This document shows positions 57,469 through 64,000 of a stretch of DNA of 64,000 nucleotides, piece by piece. Positions within the stretch are counted from its first letter, which is position 1. Each line of letters opens with the position of its first letter. Origin of the DNA: Candidatus Parcubacteria bacterium (GTDB lineage Bacteria > Patescibacteriota > Saccharimonadia > Saccharimonadales > Saccharimonadaceae); NCBI GenBank assembly GCA_023391075.1, contig JAEWBQ010000004.1:124001-188000 (forward strand), written 5' to 3'. The notes beneath the pieces are model-generated. The model did not search any database. It saw only the letters and a program-made list of their open reading frames with translations, and was not told the origin of the DNA. A program made the translations under genes and the position numbers.

Positions 57469-58053
57469 ATGCAAGAAATAGCAGGTTATCTCACTGGCGT
57501 CCTTCTTATCGTTGGGTTTATCCCTTACCTGCTTGATATCTTTCGGCACAAGACCAAACCGGAACGTGCCAGCTGGCTGATTTGGGGCATACTCGGCACG
57601 ATCGCTTTCTTTTCGCAGCTCGCTTCTGGCGCCTCATGGTCACTCGTACTGACCGGCGTTGATACGCTCATAGTCCTGTGGATCCTTGGGCTCTCAATTA
57701 AAGACGGTGTCGGCGGCTTTACGAAGCTCGACATCACTTCATTAATTCTCGCCGGCATCGGACTAATTGCCTGGTACTTTACGCATCAGCCTCTCACCGC
57801 GCTCCTACTGGTTCTGTTCGTCGATGCGATCGGCGTGATTTTAACAATCATCAAAACCTACAATGAGCCAGAGACTGAAACCATGTTCGCATGGCTAATG
57901 GCCAGCCTCGCAGGATTACTATCGGCAGTCGCCGTCGGCAAACTAGACCTTACCCTGCTGCTCTACCCGGCATACATCTTTTTAGCCAACGGGCTCGTTG
58001 CGGCAACTGTCATCATCGGTAAGAAGCAAACAAAACAGACTCAGCTAAACTGA
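57469..58053 (+). CDS. Multi-spanning membrane protein with PQ-loop/SWEET-like repeats
   Basis: The 194-residue protein has about seven helices. The first unit (GYLTGVLLIVGFIPYLLDIF then PERASWLIWGILGTIAF) resembles semiSWEET/PQ-loop sugar or amino-acid transporters, with a second related half (DAIGVILTIIKTYNEPETET). The match is by pattern only. It follows the hypermodification-like gene by 34 bases and could be in its operon. Its stop codon lies inside a terminator hairpin. Confidence 0.65.
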   Translation: MQEIAGYLTGVLLIVGFIPYLLDIFRHKTKPERASWLIWGILGTIAFFSQLASGASWSLVLTGVDTLIVLWILGLSIKDGVGGFTKLDITSLILAGIGLIAWYFTHQPLTALLLVLFVDAIGVILTIIKTYNEPETETMFAWLMASLAGLLSAVAVGKLDLTLLLYPAYIFLANGLVAATVIIGKKQTKQTQLN

Positions 58054-58064
58054 GCCTGTTTTGT
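58030..58064. terminator. Bidirectional terminator
   Basis: ACAAAACAG (58030-58038) and CTGTTTTGT (58056-58064) enclose a second stem CTCAG/CTGAG. It separates two converging genes and overlaps the end of the first. Confidence 0.85.
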
Positions 58065-58074
58065 GAATATATCT

Positions 58075-58938
58075 CTAGAATATCTTGCGGATCGACGTGA
58101 CGTCTTCGTCGGCCAGGCCGGCATCTATGGCCTGCGCGTAATCGTACTGCGTGTCATTGAGTAGATCGAAATCGACGCCATATTGTACCGCCATATCCTG
58201 GGCGTAGCGGAGATCCTTTTCGAGCCACTGTACGGCGAAGTTCACATGACCTGGCTCCCAGTTTTTGCTGTCAAAGACGAGCTTGGTCGACGGGCTGAGT
58301 GGCCCCATGTTGCCGTCGATAAAGGCGTGCGCAAATACGTCATGATCAATACCTACCGCTTGGGCCAACTGTAGCGCTTGGGCCGCGGCGTTCATATGGA
58401 TACCGATGAGCGAATTAAGCACCAGCTTGAAGCGCATGCCGGCACCTGGACCGCCGAAGTGATAAATCTTTTCACTGATCGCTTCGAGGTCTGGCCGAGC
58501 TAGCTCAAGCACGTCCTTTTCGCCGCCGATGAGCAGACGCAGTGTGCCACCCTCTGCACCGGCGCGGCTGCCGGTGATCGGCATATCAAGGAATTTGAAG
58601 CCCTGGTCGGCACATAGTTTGATCAGTTCGTCCGTCCAGCCAATCGACAGCGACGACGAGCCGATCAGTACCTTATCTGGTGTCGCGCCAGCGAGAATAC
58701 CATCGTCACCTGTCCATACATCACGCGAGGCGTCATCGTCTGACACGCATTCAATAATCAGGTCGCTCGCCTCTGTCACTGCATGCGGAGTAGCTGCAGC
58801 TGTCGCGCCCAAATCAAGTAAAGGCTTCAGCCGCTCAGGGTTGCGATTCCAAATCGTGACCGCGTAGCCATGCTTTAAAAAGTTCTGTGCCATTCCGGCA
58901 GCCATAATACCCGCACCAATCAGTCCAATCTTCTTCAT
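58075..58938 (-). CDS. NAD(P)-dependent beta-hydroxyacid dehydrogenase family protein
   Basis: The 287-residue product has the 3-hydroxyisobutyrate dehydrogenase family layout: nucleotide fold GLIGAGIMAAGMAQN at the start, substrate motif DMPITGSRAGAEGGTL near residue 118, and the catalytic Lys in RFKLVLNSLIG near 170. Members reduce succinic semialdehyde, tartronate semialdehyde or similar. The exact substrate is not decidable. TAAAAT ends 6 bases before ATG and there is no ribosome site. Confidence 0.9.
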   Translation of the reverse strand: MKKIGLIGAGIMAAGMAQNFLKHGYAVTIWNRNPERLKPLLDLGATAAATPHAVTEASDLIIECVSDDDASRDVWTGDDGILAGATPDKVLIGSSSLSIGWTDELIKLCADQGFKFLDMPITGSRAGAEGGTLRLLIGGEKDVLELARPDLEAISEKIYHFGGPGAGMRFKLVLNSLIGIHMNAAAQALQLAQAVGIDHDVFAHAFIDGNMGPLSPSTKLVFDSKNWEPGHVNFAVQWLEKDLRYAQDMAVQYGVDFDLLNDTQYDYAQAIDAGLADEDVTSIRKIF

Positions 58939-58944
58939 ATATCT

Positions 58945-58950
58945 ATTTTA
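58945..58950 (-). promoter_or_regulatory. Leaderless -10 box of the hydroxyacid dehydrogenase gene
   Basis: TAAAAT ends 6 bases before ATG 58938. Confidence 0.5.
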
Positions 58951-59006
58951 ACCGATTTGGTGGCATCAGGAATAGGCTCAAGCGTAATGGTAAGCGACGA
59001 CGCGCT

Positions 59007-59546
59007 CTAGCTATTGGCAGTGTACGTCAGAAGCACGTTGCCGCTCTGAAACGCACGCGTGCTCTTTAGGGTCAATCTTTTACTGAGGCCCTTAAAAAGC
59101 GTCGATCCACTTCCAACAAGAACCGGGTTCACCATAATCCTCACTTCATCAAGCAGTCCCGCTTCAAGCATCTCCTTACCAAGGTGCGAGCTACCTAAGA
59201 CAGCGATGTCTTTGCCGTCCTGAGACTTCAGCTCAGTCATTTTTGTCACCAGATCGGTAGAGGCCACGGTATTTTCCCACTCGTGAGTAAGTGCGGCGCG
59301 CGAGAAAACTATTTTTTGCGTCTTGTTCATTCGGACTGCCGTGCTATCCTCGGCGGTCTCGTTCGGCCAATACGCCGCCATCATCTCATAGGTTTTACGG
59401 CCAAAGACCAACGTATCCGCCTCGTCGAGCTGTGCATCGGCGAATCGCACGAACTCTTCGTCGACATTGTGCCACGACAAATCGTGATTATCACCCTCAA
59501 AGTATCCGTCCAGGCTGACCATCATAAAGAGAAATGTTTTTCGCAT
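59007..59546 (-). CDS. Dihydrofolate reductase / RibD C-terminal domain-like protein
   Basis: The 179-residue protein begins RKTFLFMMVSLDGYFEG and continues with LVFGRKTYEMMAAYWP and DIAVLGSSHLGKEML, the pattern of YyaP/YwjB-type proteins in the RibD C-terminal/DHFR superfamily. Such proteins are NADPH-dependent reductases of unknown substrate and are not the folate enzyme itself. TATACT ends 6 bases before ATG, immediately after the tRNA-Gly terminator. Confidence 0.9.
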   Translation of the reverse strand: MRKTFLFMMVSLDGYFEGDNHDLSWHNVDEEFVRFADAQLDEADTLVFGRKTYEMMAAYWPNETAEDSTAVRMNKTQKIVFSRAALTHEWENTVASTDLVTKMTELKSQDGKDIAVLGSSHLGKEMLEAGLLDEVRIMVNPVLVGSGSTLFKGLSKRLTLKSTRAFQSGNVLLTYTANS

Positions 59547-59552
59547 AGTGTC

Positions 59553-59558
59553 AGTATA
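59553..59558 (-). promoter_or_regulatory. Leaderless -10 box of the RibD-like gene
   Basis: TATACT ends 6 bases before ATG 59546. Confidence 0.6.
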
Positions 59559-59583
59559 ACAAAAGAACCTCCGGAGAGGTTCT
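59559..59583 (-). terminator. Terminator after tRNA-Gly
   Basis: Perfect 8-base arms AGAACCTC (59564-59571) and GAGGTTCT (59576-59583), followed by TTTTGTT on the minus strand. Confidence 0.85.
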
Positions 59584-59593
59584 GATAAATTCT

Positions 59594-59669
59594 TGGTGCG
59601 AGTACCGGGACTCTAACCCGGGACCTCTTCCTTGGCAAGGAAGCGCTCTAACAACTGAGCTACACTCGC
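59594..59669 (-). tRNA. tRNA-Gly (anticodon GCC)
   Basis: Cloverleaf on the minus strand: acceptor GCGAGTG with TACTCGC, D arm GCTCAG...GAGC, anticodon arm CTTCC-TTGCCAA-GGAAG with anticodon GCC, T arm CCGGGTTAGAGTCCCGG. Discriminator A is followed by encoded CCA (59594-59596). Confidence 0.95.
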
Positions 59670-59763
59670 ATAACTTTTTCAAGTATACGGGGTCGCGATG
59701 GATTTTTCAAGGGGTTAACGGTAAATGTTACGCCTGGCCTCATTACCGGGAATCGAAAGTAAA

Positions 59764-59790
59764 GAAAAAACCGATCACGACGGATCGGTT
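59764..59790 (-). terminator. Terminator after tRNA-Phe
   Basis: Perfect 8-base arms AACCGATC (59769-59776) and GATCGGTT (59783-59790), with a six-T run on the minus strand. Confidence 0.88.
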
Positions 59791-59797
59791 GTTTCTT

Positions 59798-59873
59798 TGG
59801 TGGCTCCTCCCAGACTTGAACTGGGGACACAAGGCTCTTCAGGCCTCTGCTCTACCAACTGAGCTAAAGAGCC
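59798..59873 (-). tRNA. tRNA-Phe (anticodon GAA)
   Basis: Cloverleaf on the minus strand: acceptor GGCTCTT with AGGAGCC, D arm GCTCAG...GAGC, anticodon loop CTGAAGA with anticodon GAA, T loop TTCAAGT. Discriminator A is followed by encoded CCA (59798-59800). Charged by the PheST encoded at 25-29 kb. Confidence 0.95.
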
Positions 59874-59916
59874 ACAACTCTATGTATTTTACTAGAGTTG
59901 TACTGATTAGACAAGG

Positions 59917-60663
59917 CTACTTGTTGAGGAGGTTGCTGATCGTGCCAGTCAGTTCGCTCGGCAAAACGACCAGCGTCTTCTGGCTTGGCTCGACGGCGAT
60001 CTTTTCAAGCGTCTGGAGGGTACGGATATTGATACCGCCCGGGGTCTTCGTCAGCGTTGCGGCCGCTTCGGCAACAGCAGCGGCGGCGGCCTTTTCACCT
60101 TCGGCGGTGATGATAACGGCGCGGCGCTCACGCTCAGCCTCGGCTTGCTTGGCCATGGCGCGCTTCATGTCTTGTGGCAGCTCAATATTCTGAATCTTGA
60201 CGCTCTCGACATCGATACCCCACTTTTCGGTCTGGACGTCGACGATTTCCATGATCTGCTTGCTGACTTCGTCGCGCTTGCCAAGCAGGTCGTCAAGATC
60301 AACGTTACCCGTCACGTCGCGCAGCGCGGCCTGGGCGAACTGGCTGCTAGCATAGATGAAATTGCGAACCTCGAGGACGGCTTTTTCGGCATCAGCCACG
60401 CGGAAGTAAACGACAGCATCGACGTTGACCGTGACGTTGTCTTTAGTGATGACTTCTTGCTTAGGGATGTCGATCGTGTTGGTACGAATATCGACTTTAA
60501 TGAGTTGCTGGAAGATAGGAATAACGACACGCAGACCCGGGTTACGAATACCCGTAAAGCGCCCAAGCGTCAGTACGACACCGCGCTCATACTGCGTAAT
60601 GACTTTGATGCCGCTCAAGATAAAGATGAGTACGACGATAATAACGAAAATTGAAAAACCCAT
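59917..60663 (-). CDS. Stomatin-like SPFH/band 7 protein (slipin)
   Basis: The 248-residue protein has an N-terminal membrane hairpin (about residues 3-20), then the band 7 domain: QYERGVVLTLGRFTGIRNPG, VDIRTNTIDIPKQEVITKDN and ALRDVTGNVDLDDLL. A Glu/Ala-rich coiled coil (around 170-200) would drive oligomer formation. Slipins scaffold membrane microdomains and often pair with a NfeD protease, which is not seen here. GGAGG precedes ATG, with TATACT about 25 bases upstream. Confidence 0.93.
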   Translation of the reverse strand: MGFSIFVIIVVLIFILSGIKVITQYERGVVLTLGRFTGIRNPGLRVVIPIFQQLIKVDIRTNTIDIPKQEVITKDNVTVNVDAVVYFRVADAEKAVLEVRNFIYASSQFAQAALRDVTGNVDLDDLLGKRDEVSKQIMEIVDVQTEKWGIDVESVKIQNIELPQDMKRAMAKQAEAERERRAVIITAEGEKAAAAAVAEAAATLTKTPGGINIRTLQTLEKIAVEPSQKTLVVLPSELTGTISNLLNK

Positions 60664-60687
60664 GAATCCTCCTTTGGTATTAACCCT

Positions 60688-60693
60688 AGTATA
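60688..60693 (-). promoter_or_regulatory. -10 box of the slipin gene
   Basis: TATACT lies 24 bases before the ATG, giving a short leader that contains AAAGGAGGA. Confidence 0.5.
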
Positions 60694-60703
60694 TCAGGAT
60701 TTT

Positions 60704-61159
60704 CTAGCAGGAGTAGGTCGGAATGACAGGCGGCGTAATCCCACTGGGTGCCCCGTTGCCAGCGTTTATCGTATCTTTGTTGCATCCGTTATTTACTGTC
60801 ATATTTTCGAGCTCGTTCTCATCGATAGAGTATTTGTTTCCCCAGGGATTACCAGCCTTCAGTGCAGCCAGATTCATGCCCGCTGCCGTCCCGATACGAT
60901 CAAGTGACTGCTCGTAGGTCGCCTGCGACCCACAGAACGTACACGAACTGCCCGTGATGTCTTTGAGGACTTTGTCTTGATTAATACGGGCTAGATGAAT
61001 TGCTTTGGCAAGCGTCACCAGATCAGTATTTGCCCGCTGTATCTGCGCCTTTTGCGTCACGCCAGTAAACGCCGCGACCGTAATTGAGGCAAGAATCGCG
61101 ATGACGACGATCACGATCAGCAGTTCGACGATGGTAAAACCCGTGTGCTTTTTAAGCAT
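60704..61159 (-). CDS. Type IV pilin-like protein (prepilin)
   Basis: The 151-residue product has a short basic leader ending in Gly7 followed by FTIVELLIVIVVIAILASI. This is a textbook prepilin peptidase site (G/F cut, Glu at +5) and N-terminal pilin helix. The globular part has a Cys pair in SCTFCG near residue 73, another near 124 (NNGC) and a final Cys, four in all, so two disulfides are possible. Type IV pili serve attachment and twitching in Saccharibacteria. No assembly ATPase or peptidase gene is in the window. Confidence 0.92.
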   Translation of the reverse strand: MLKKHTGFTIVELLIVIVVIAILASITVAAFTGVTQKAQIQRANTDLVTLAKAIHLARINQDKVLKDITGSSCTFCGSQATYEQSLDRIGTAAGMNLAALKAGNPWGNKYSIDENELENMTVNNGCNKDTINAGNGAPSGITPPVIPTYSC

Positions 61160-61215
61160 AAGTACTTAGTACTATATCAGACGCGTCGGGCTATCGCCAG
61201 GCGAGTCTCATCCTC

Positions 61216-61221
61216 TATACT
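61216..61221 (+). promoter_or_regulatory. Leaderless -10 box of rarA
   Basis: TATACT ends 6 bases before ATG 61228. The AGAAGG in the gap is too close to the ATG to act as a normal ribosome site. Confidence 0.55.
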
Positions 61222-61227
61222 AGAAGG

Positions 61228-62400
61228 ATGGACCGAATTCCGCTTGCCGAACACATGCGCCCCGCCTCGCTTGATGAGGTGATTGGACAGCGGCACTTGT
61301 TGGCGGAGGGCGAGATTTTACGCAAAATCGTCGAAAACAAAGAACCGGTCAGCTTGATCCTATGGGGGCCGCCCGGTAGCGGCAAAACGACGCTCGCCCG
61401 GATTATCGCAAAGGAAGTGAACGCCGAGTTCATTGAGCTGTCGGCCGTGACGAGCGGCAAAAAGGACGTCGAGAAAGTCATAGAGCATGCCCGGCAAAAC
61501 TGGAACCTGCAGCTGCGCACCATTTTGTTCGTCGACGAAATTCACCGCTTCAACAAAGCTCAGCAAGACGCGTTCTTGCCCCATGTAGAGTCGGGCTTAA
61601 TCACCCTCATTGGCGCGACCACGGAAAATCCGAGCTTCGAAGTAATTACTCCGCTCCTCAGTCGCAGTCGTGTGCTCGTACTACAGCCACTTAGCAAGGG
61701 TGAGATCATCGAGATCCTAACCCGCGCGGTGGCCGATCAAGGACGCGAGAAATCTGTCTCACATGATGCGCTTGACTACATTGCCGAACTTTCCGGCGGC
61801 GATGCCCGCGTGGCCCTTGGGAATCTGGAATTAGCACTCACGATGGCCAAAAAAGTCACACCCGAGATCGTCAAGACTGCCGCACAGCGACGGGTGCCCG
61901 GTTACGACAAAAAGGGCGAAATGCACTATAACGTCATCTCGGCGTTTATCAAAAGCATGCGCGGCAGCAATGTCGATGCCGCACTCTACTACCTTGCCCG
62001 CATGATCGATGCCGGCGAAGACCCCAAGTTTATCGCTCGGCGGATGGTGATCTTCGCCAGTGAGGACATCGGGCTGGCTGGTAATGGTGCACTGGGGCTC
62101 GCGCTGAACGCGTTCCAGGCAGTTGAACGGATCGGTATGCCCGAGAGCAGCTACATACTTTTCCATGTTGCGACAGCACTGGCCAAAAGTGAGAAATCTC
62201 GTCGCACCACCGAGGCCATGTACCGGGCAACGGCGCTCGCCAAACAGTACCCGGATGCGCCCGTGCCGCTCCACCTACGTAACGCCGAAACCAAGCTCAT
62301 GAAGGACCTCGGCTATGCCAAGGATTACAAATGGGAAGCAGACTTCAAGCACCAGAAAGGCTTCTTACCCGACGAGCTAAAGGACGAGACTATTTTTTAG
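61228..62400 (+). CDS. rarA: Replication-associated recombination protein A (RarA/MgsA AAA+ ATPase)
   Basis: The 390-residue AAA+ protein acts at stalled replication forks with SSB and recombination proteins. It has [11 protein letters not shown] near residue 15, Walker [11 protein letters not shown] near 46, Walker [18 protein letters not shown] near 92, the [11 protein letters not shown] sensor region and the C-terminal oligomerisation domain with DGEAxx-type [11 protein letters not shown]. Length is slightly under E. coli RarA. Its stop overlaps the end of the convergent glycosyltransferase gene by 11 bases. Confidence 0.96.
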   Translation: MDRIPLAEHMRPASLDEVIGQRHLLAEGEILRKIVENKEPVSLILWGPPGSGKTTLARIIAKEVNAEFIELSAVTSGKKDVEKVIEHARQNWNLQLRTILFVDEIHRFNKAQQDAFLPHVESGLITLIGATTENPSFEVITPLLSRSRVLVLQPLSKGEIIEILTRAVADQGREKSVSHDALDYIAELSGGDARVALGNLELALTMAKKVTPEIVKTAAQRRVPGYDKKGEMHYNVISAFIKSMRGSNVDAALYYLARMIDAGEDPKFIARRMVIFASEDIGLAGNGALGLALNAFQAVERIGMPESSYILFHVATALAKSEKSRRTTEAMYRATALAKQYPDAPVPLHLRNAETKLMKDLGYAKDYKWEADFKHQKGFLPDELKDETIF

Positions 62401-63634
62401 CCGACGGAGCCCCGGCGTTGATGCGTCCGACTGAGGCGTTTTTGCGCTCGATCACCTCGAGGTACCGAGCCAAGTAAGCTTCGGCCATTGTCTCGGCTGA
62501 GAATTTTCGCTCGACTGACGCGCGGCAGGCAGCCGGGTCAATTTCATCGATCCGCGCCATGTACTGCTCGAACTCTTCTTCGGTGTCGGCCAGAAATCCA
62601 TTGACGCCGTGCTCGATAATTTCCGCCATCGCTCCGCGGTTCATTGCAATCACAGGCGTGCCACAGGCCAGCGCCTCGATGACCGCCATGCCAAACGGCT
62701 CGTCCCAGGTGATTGGAAATAGTAGCGCTTTGGCATGCGAGAGGAACTGCAGCTTCTTTTTGCCGCCCATCGTACCAGCATAGGTAATGCGTGGACTGCG
62801 CAGCAGATACGGCAGGATCTTGTCGCTGTAATATTTGAAGTCGCGGTCGTTGCGGTATTTACTGAGCGGGTTCGCCAGCTCAAGCATCAGTTTACGATTC
62901 GTGTCGATAGTTGCCACCGGCCCCGCCATACGAAGGCGATAGTGGCGCTTGGCGGCAATCCTGGCGGCAATATGCTGACCTTTTTCCTCTGCGAACCTGG
63001 CGAACGTGATGAAATAATTCTTGCGTTCCTCTTGGCCGACAAATGGAAAGTTATGAAGTTCGATTGCGTTATGTACCGTATCGAGCACGTTACCGCTGAG
63101 CTGACGCGGCAGCGTATGTTTCATGGCGTCGGAAATCGGTACGAAGTAGCAATGGTGGTCACCAGCGACAGAGCGCCAGAATGGGCGATTATCGGGAAAG
63201 CCATCAGCAAGAGAACGATCGGTGCTGAGCGGCGGTCCATGGATAGTGTGGATGACGGGCGGCACGTCACTTAGCCTGCTTGCCCACGAAAGGACGCTAG
63301 GCCCGATAAAGTAGTTGTGGTCATGAATAATGTCAAAACCGCCGTCGGCTTGAATCGCATCCAAAGACGCCAGCACATGGTGGGCTGGGATTGGCAGCGC
63401 AAAATCGTACATCGGCTTTAGGATATGCTCGAACTGCTCATCCTTAGTGATGGCATGCACCTTTGCCCCATGTAAGCGTCGTCCGCCCACACCAAAAATT
63501 TCGACTTCGACGCCAGCGTCTTGCAGAGATTCAACGAGCGCGTCAATCACTTCTTCCACGCCGCCGTACCCGTTAACGGGGATTTTAAGCCATGGCGGAG
63601 CGATCATTGCAACGCGTAGTTTTCTCTCGGTCAT
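62390..63634 (-). CDS. Glycosyltransferase family 4 protein
   Basis: The 414-residue GT-B enzyme has the acceptor-side start MIAPPWLKIPVNGYGGVEEV, the DHNYFIGPS loop and, in the C-terminal donor domain, PFGMAVIEALACGTPVIAMN with the retaining GT4 EX7E motif (near residues 325-335). It would transfer a sugar from a nucleotide sugar to a surface glycan or lipid; the substrates are unknown. Ends in a basic Gly/Ala tail. GGAG lies before ATG. Confidence 0.93.
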   Translation of the reverse strand: MTERKLRVAMIAPPWLKIPVNGYGGVEEVIDALVESLQDAGVEVEIFGVGGRRLHGAKVHAITKDEQFEHILKPMYDFALPIPAHHVLASLDAIQADGGFDIIHDHNYFIGPSVLSWASRLSDVPPVIHTIHGPPLSTDRSLADGFPDNRPFWRSVAGDHHCYFVPISDAMKHTLPRQLSGNVLDTVHNAIELHNFPFVGQEERKNYFITFARFAEEKGQHIAARIAAKRHYRLRMAGPVATIDTNRKLMLELANPLSKYRNDRDFKYYSDKILPYLLRSPRITYAGTMGGKKKLQFLSHAKALLFPITWDEPFGMAVIEALACGTPVIAMNRGAMAEIIEHGVNGFLADTEEEFEQYMARIDEIDPAACRASVERKFSAETMAEAYLARYLEVIERKNASVGRINAGAPSAKK

Positions 63635-63702
63635 CAGAATTCAACTCCTTCGTATTTCGCGGTCATATGGAAATCGGCCTATATACCAGTATAGCATTGG
63701 CC

Positions 63703-63708
63703 TATAAT
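63703..63708 (+). promoter_or_regulatory. Leaderless -10 box of the last gene
   Basis: TATAAT ends 6 bases before ATG 63715. Confidence 0.6.
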
Positions 63709-63714
63709 GGAGTC

Positions 63715-64000
63715 ATGGACCGAGCTCATGAGACCACCGGCCTGCCGCCGGACTTCAGACTACTTCCCGGGGAAACCGTCCTATCGGTGACATCGCATGA
63801 GCCGCGCACGTTTCAACATACGCCATCAAGCCTCGAGCAGATCATGCGCCTGACCCGCTCGCCCTCACCCGACGATATCGGGACGTATGGGCCGAGCATC
63901 GCCTCGCTGGCGTTCGACGTCTCAATGAAAACATCGGTGACCGCCGACCAGTCGCCGCTTACCTATGCCAGCGGAAATGCGTTGCCGCATATGCCAGCAC
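63715..64000 (+). CDS. Unrecognised protein, 5' part only
   Basis: An open frame of 95 codons runs from ATG 63715 to the window end with no stop. It is polar and Pro/Ser/Thr-rich (LPPDFRLLPGETVLSVTSHEP, then RSPSPDDIGTYGPS), without a visible membrane segment so far. The function cannot be judged from this part. The choice of start rests on the TATAAT box 6 bases upstream. It is divergent from the glycosyltransferase gene. Confidence 0.6.
   Translation, partial: MDRAHETTGLPPDFRLLPGETVLSVTSHEPRTFQHTPSSLEQIMRLTRSPSPDDIGTYGPSIASLAFDVSMKTSVTADQSPLTYASGNALPHMPA

Noticed and set aside
1..64000. Alternative genetic code with UGA read as glycine
   Set aside because: UGA ends many frames at positions supported by neighbours (ATGA overlaps in the transketolase, cyo and phe operons), so the standard bacterial code applies.
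1..64000. CRISPR arrays, transposases, integrases, phage genes or rRNA
   Set aside because: No repeat-spacer pattern, terminal inverted repeats, DDE or integrase motif, phage structural gene or rRNA signature was seen. Genes flanking the three tRNAs show no integration scar.

Overview
The window reads as chromosome of a member of the Candidate Phyla Radiation, most likely Candidatus Saccharibacteria (TM7). This is inferred from gene content and style and has not been checked against 16S rRNA. The supporting points are very high coding density with no gene-free stretch above about 300 bases, single-copy informational genes (uvrB, leuS, pheS/pheT, rnc, trmD, rpsP, rpmF, nusB, rarA), a type IV pilin-like protein, a cytochrome bo3 operon with a type II NADH dehydrogenase and no other respiratory genes, a split transketolase, and many small membrane proteins of no known family. 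UGA is used as a stop codon, so this is the standard bacterial code and not the UGA=Gly code of Gracilibacteria/Absconditabacteria. No insertion sequence, phage, CRISPR array or rRNA was seen.

Layout. 1-4.4 kb: a DEAD-box helicase cut by the window edge, an EEP-family hydrolase, uvrB and a LOG-family protein. 4.4-12.4 kb: a central carbon block on the minus strand. It holds rpiB-rpe-tkt(N)-tkt(C), then class II aldolase with two PfkB kinases (one carrying an unknown N-terminal domain), and gap. 12.4-17.7 kb: a small acidic protein, a Rel protein without its regulatory C-terminus, a Nudix hydrolase, pyrophosphatase, GDPD, thioredoxin reductase and an FKBP. 17.7-24 kb: NDH-2 and cyoABCDE. 24-29 kb: a PH-like membrane protein and pheS-(PPOX)-pheT. 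29-36.8 kb: an aquaporin with a lysine-rich tail, rmuC, a PAP2 phosphatase, cca, a Gmad2 protein, a KGG protein, tRNA-Gln and membrane proteins. 37-44 kb: trmD, khpA, rpsP, rnc, a Nudix hydrolase, nusB, rpmF and leuS. 44-50 kb: envelope genes (surface protein, Mur ligase, CmpX-type channel, anchored alpha/beta hydrolase, small membrane proteins). 50-55.7 kb: a MerR-ADH-cupin operon, gpmA and eno. 55.8-64 kb: an HExxH protease, a protein resembling the helical domain of phage 5-hydroxymethyl-dU DNA kinases, a SWEET-like membrane protein, tRNA-Gly, tRNA-Phe, a stomatin, a pilin, rarA, a glycosyltransferase and a truncated last gene.

The genes fit a fermentative, host-dependent cell. Pentose phosphate enzymes feed aldolase, GAPDH, phosphoglycerate mutase and enolase, with no recognisable PfkA-type phosphofructokinase in the window. 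NDH-2 plus bo3 oxidase would give a two-enzyme route from NADH to oxygen.

The most striking unannotated pattern is in the promoters. At 23 genes a sigma-70-like -10 hexamer ends only 6-8 bases before the start codon, which places transcription initiation at or beside the start codon and implies leaderless mRNAs. A second class of genes has ordinary leaders with Shine-Dalgarno sites. Several translation starts were chosen here on that basis.
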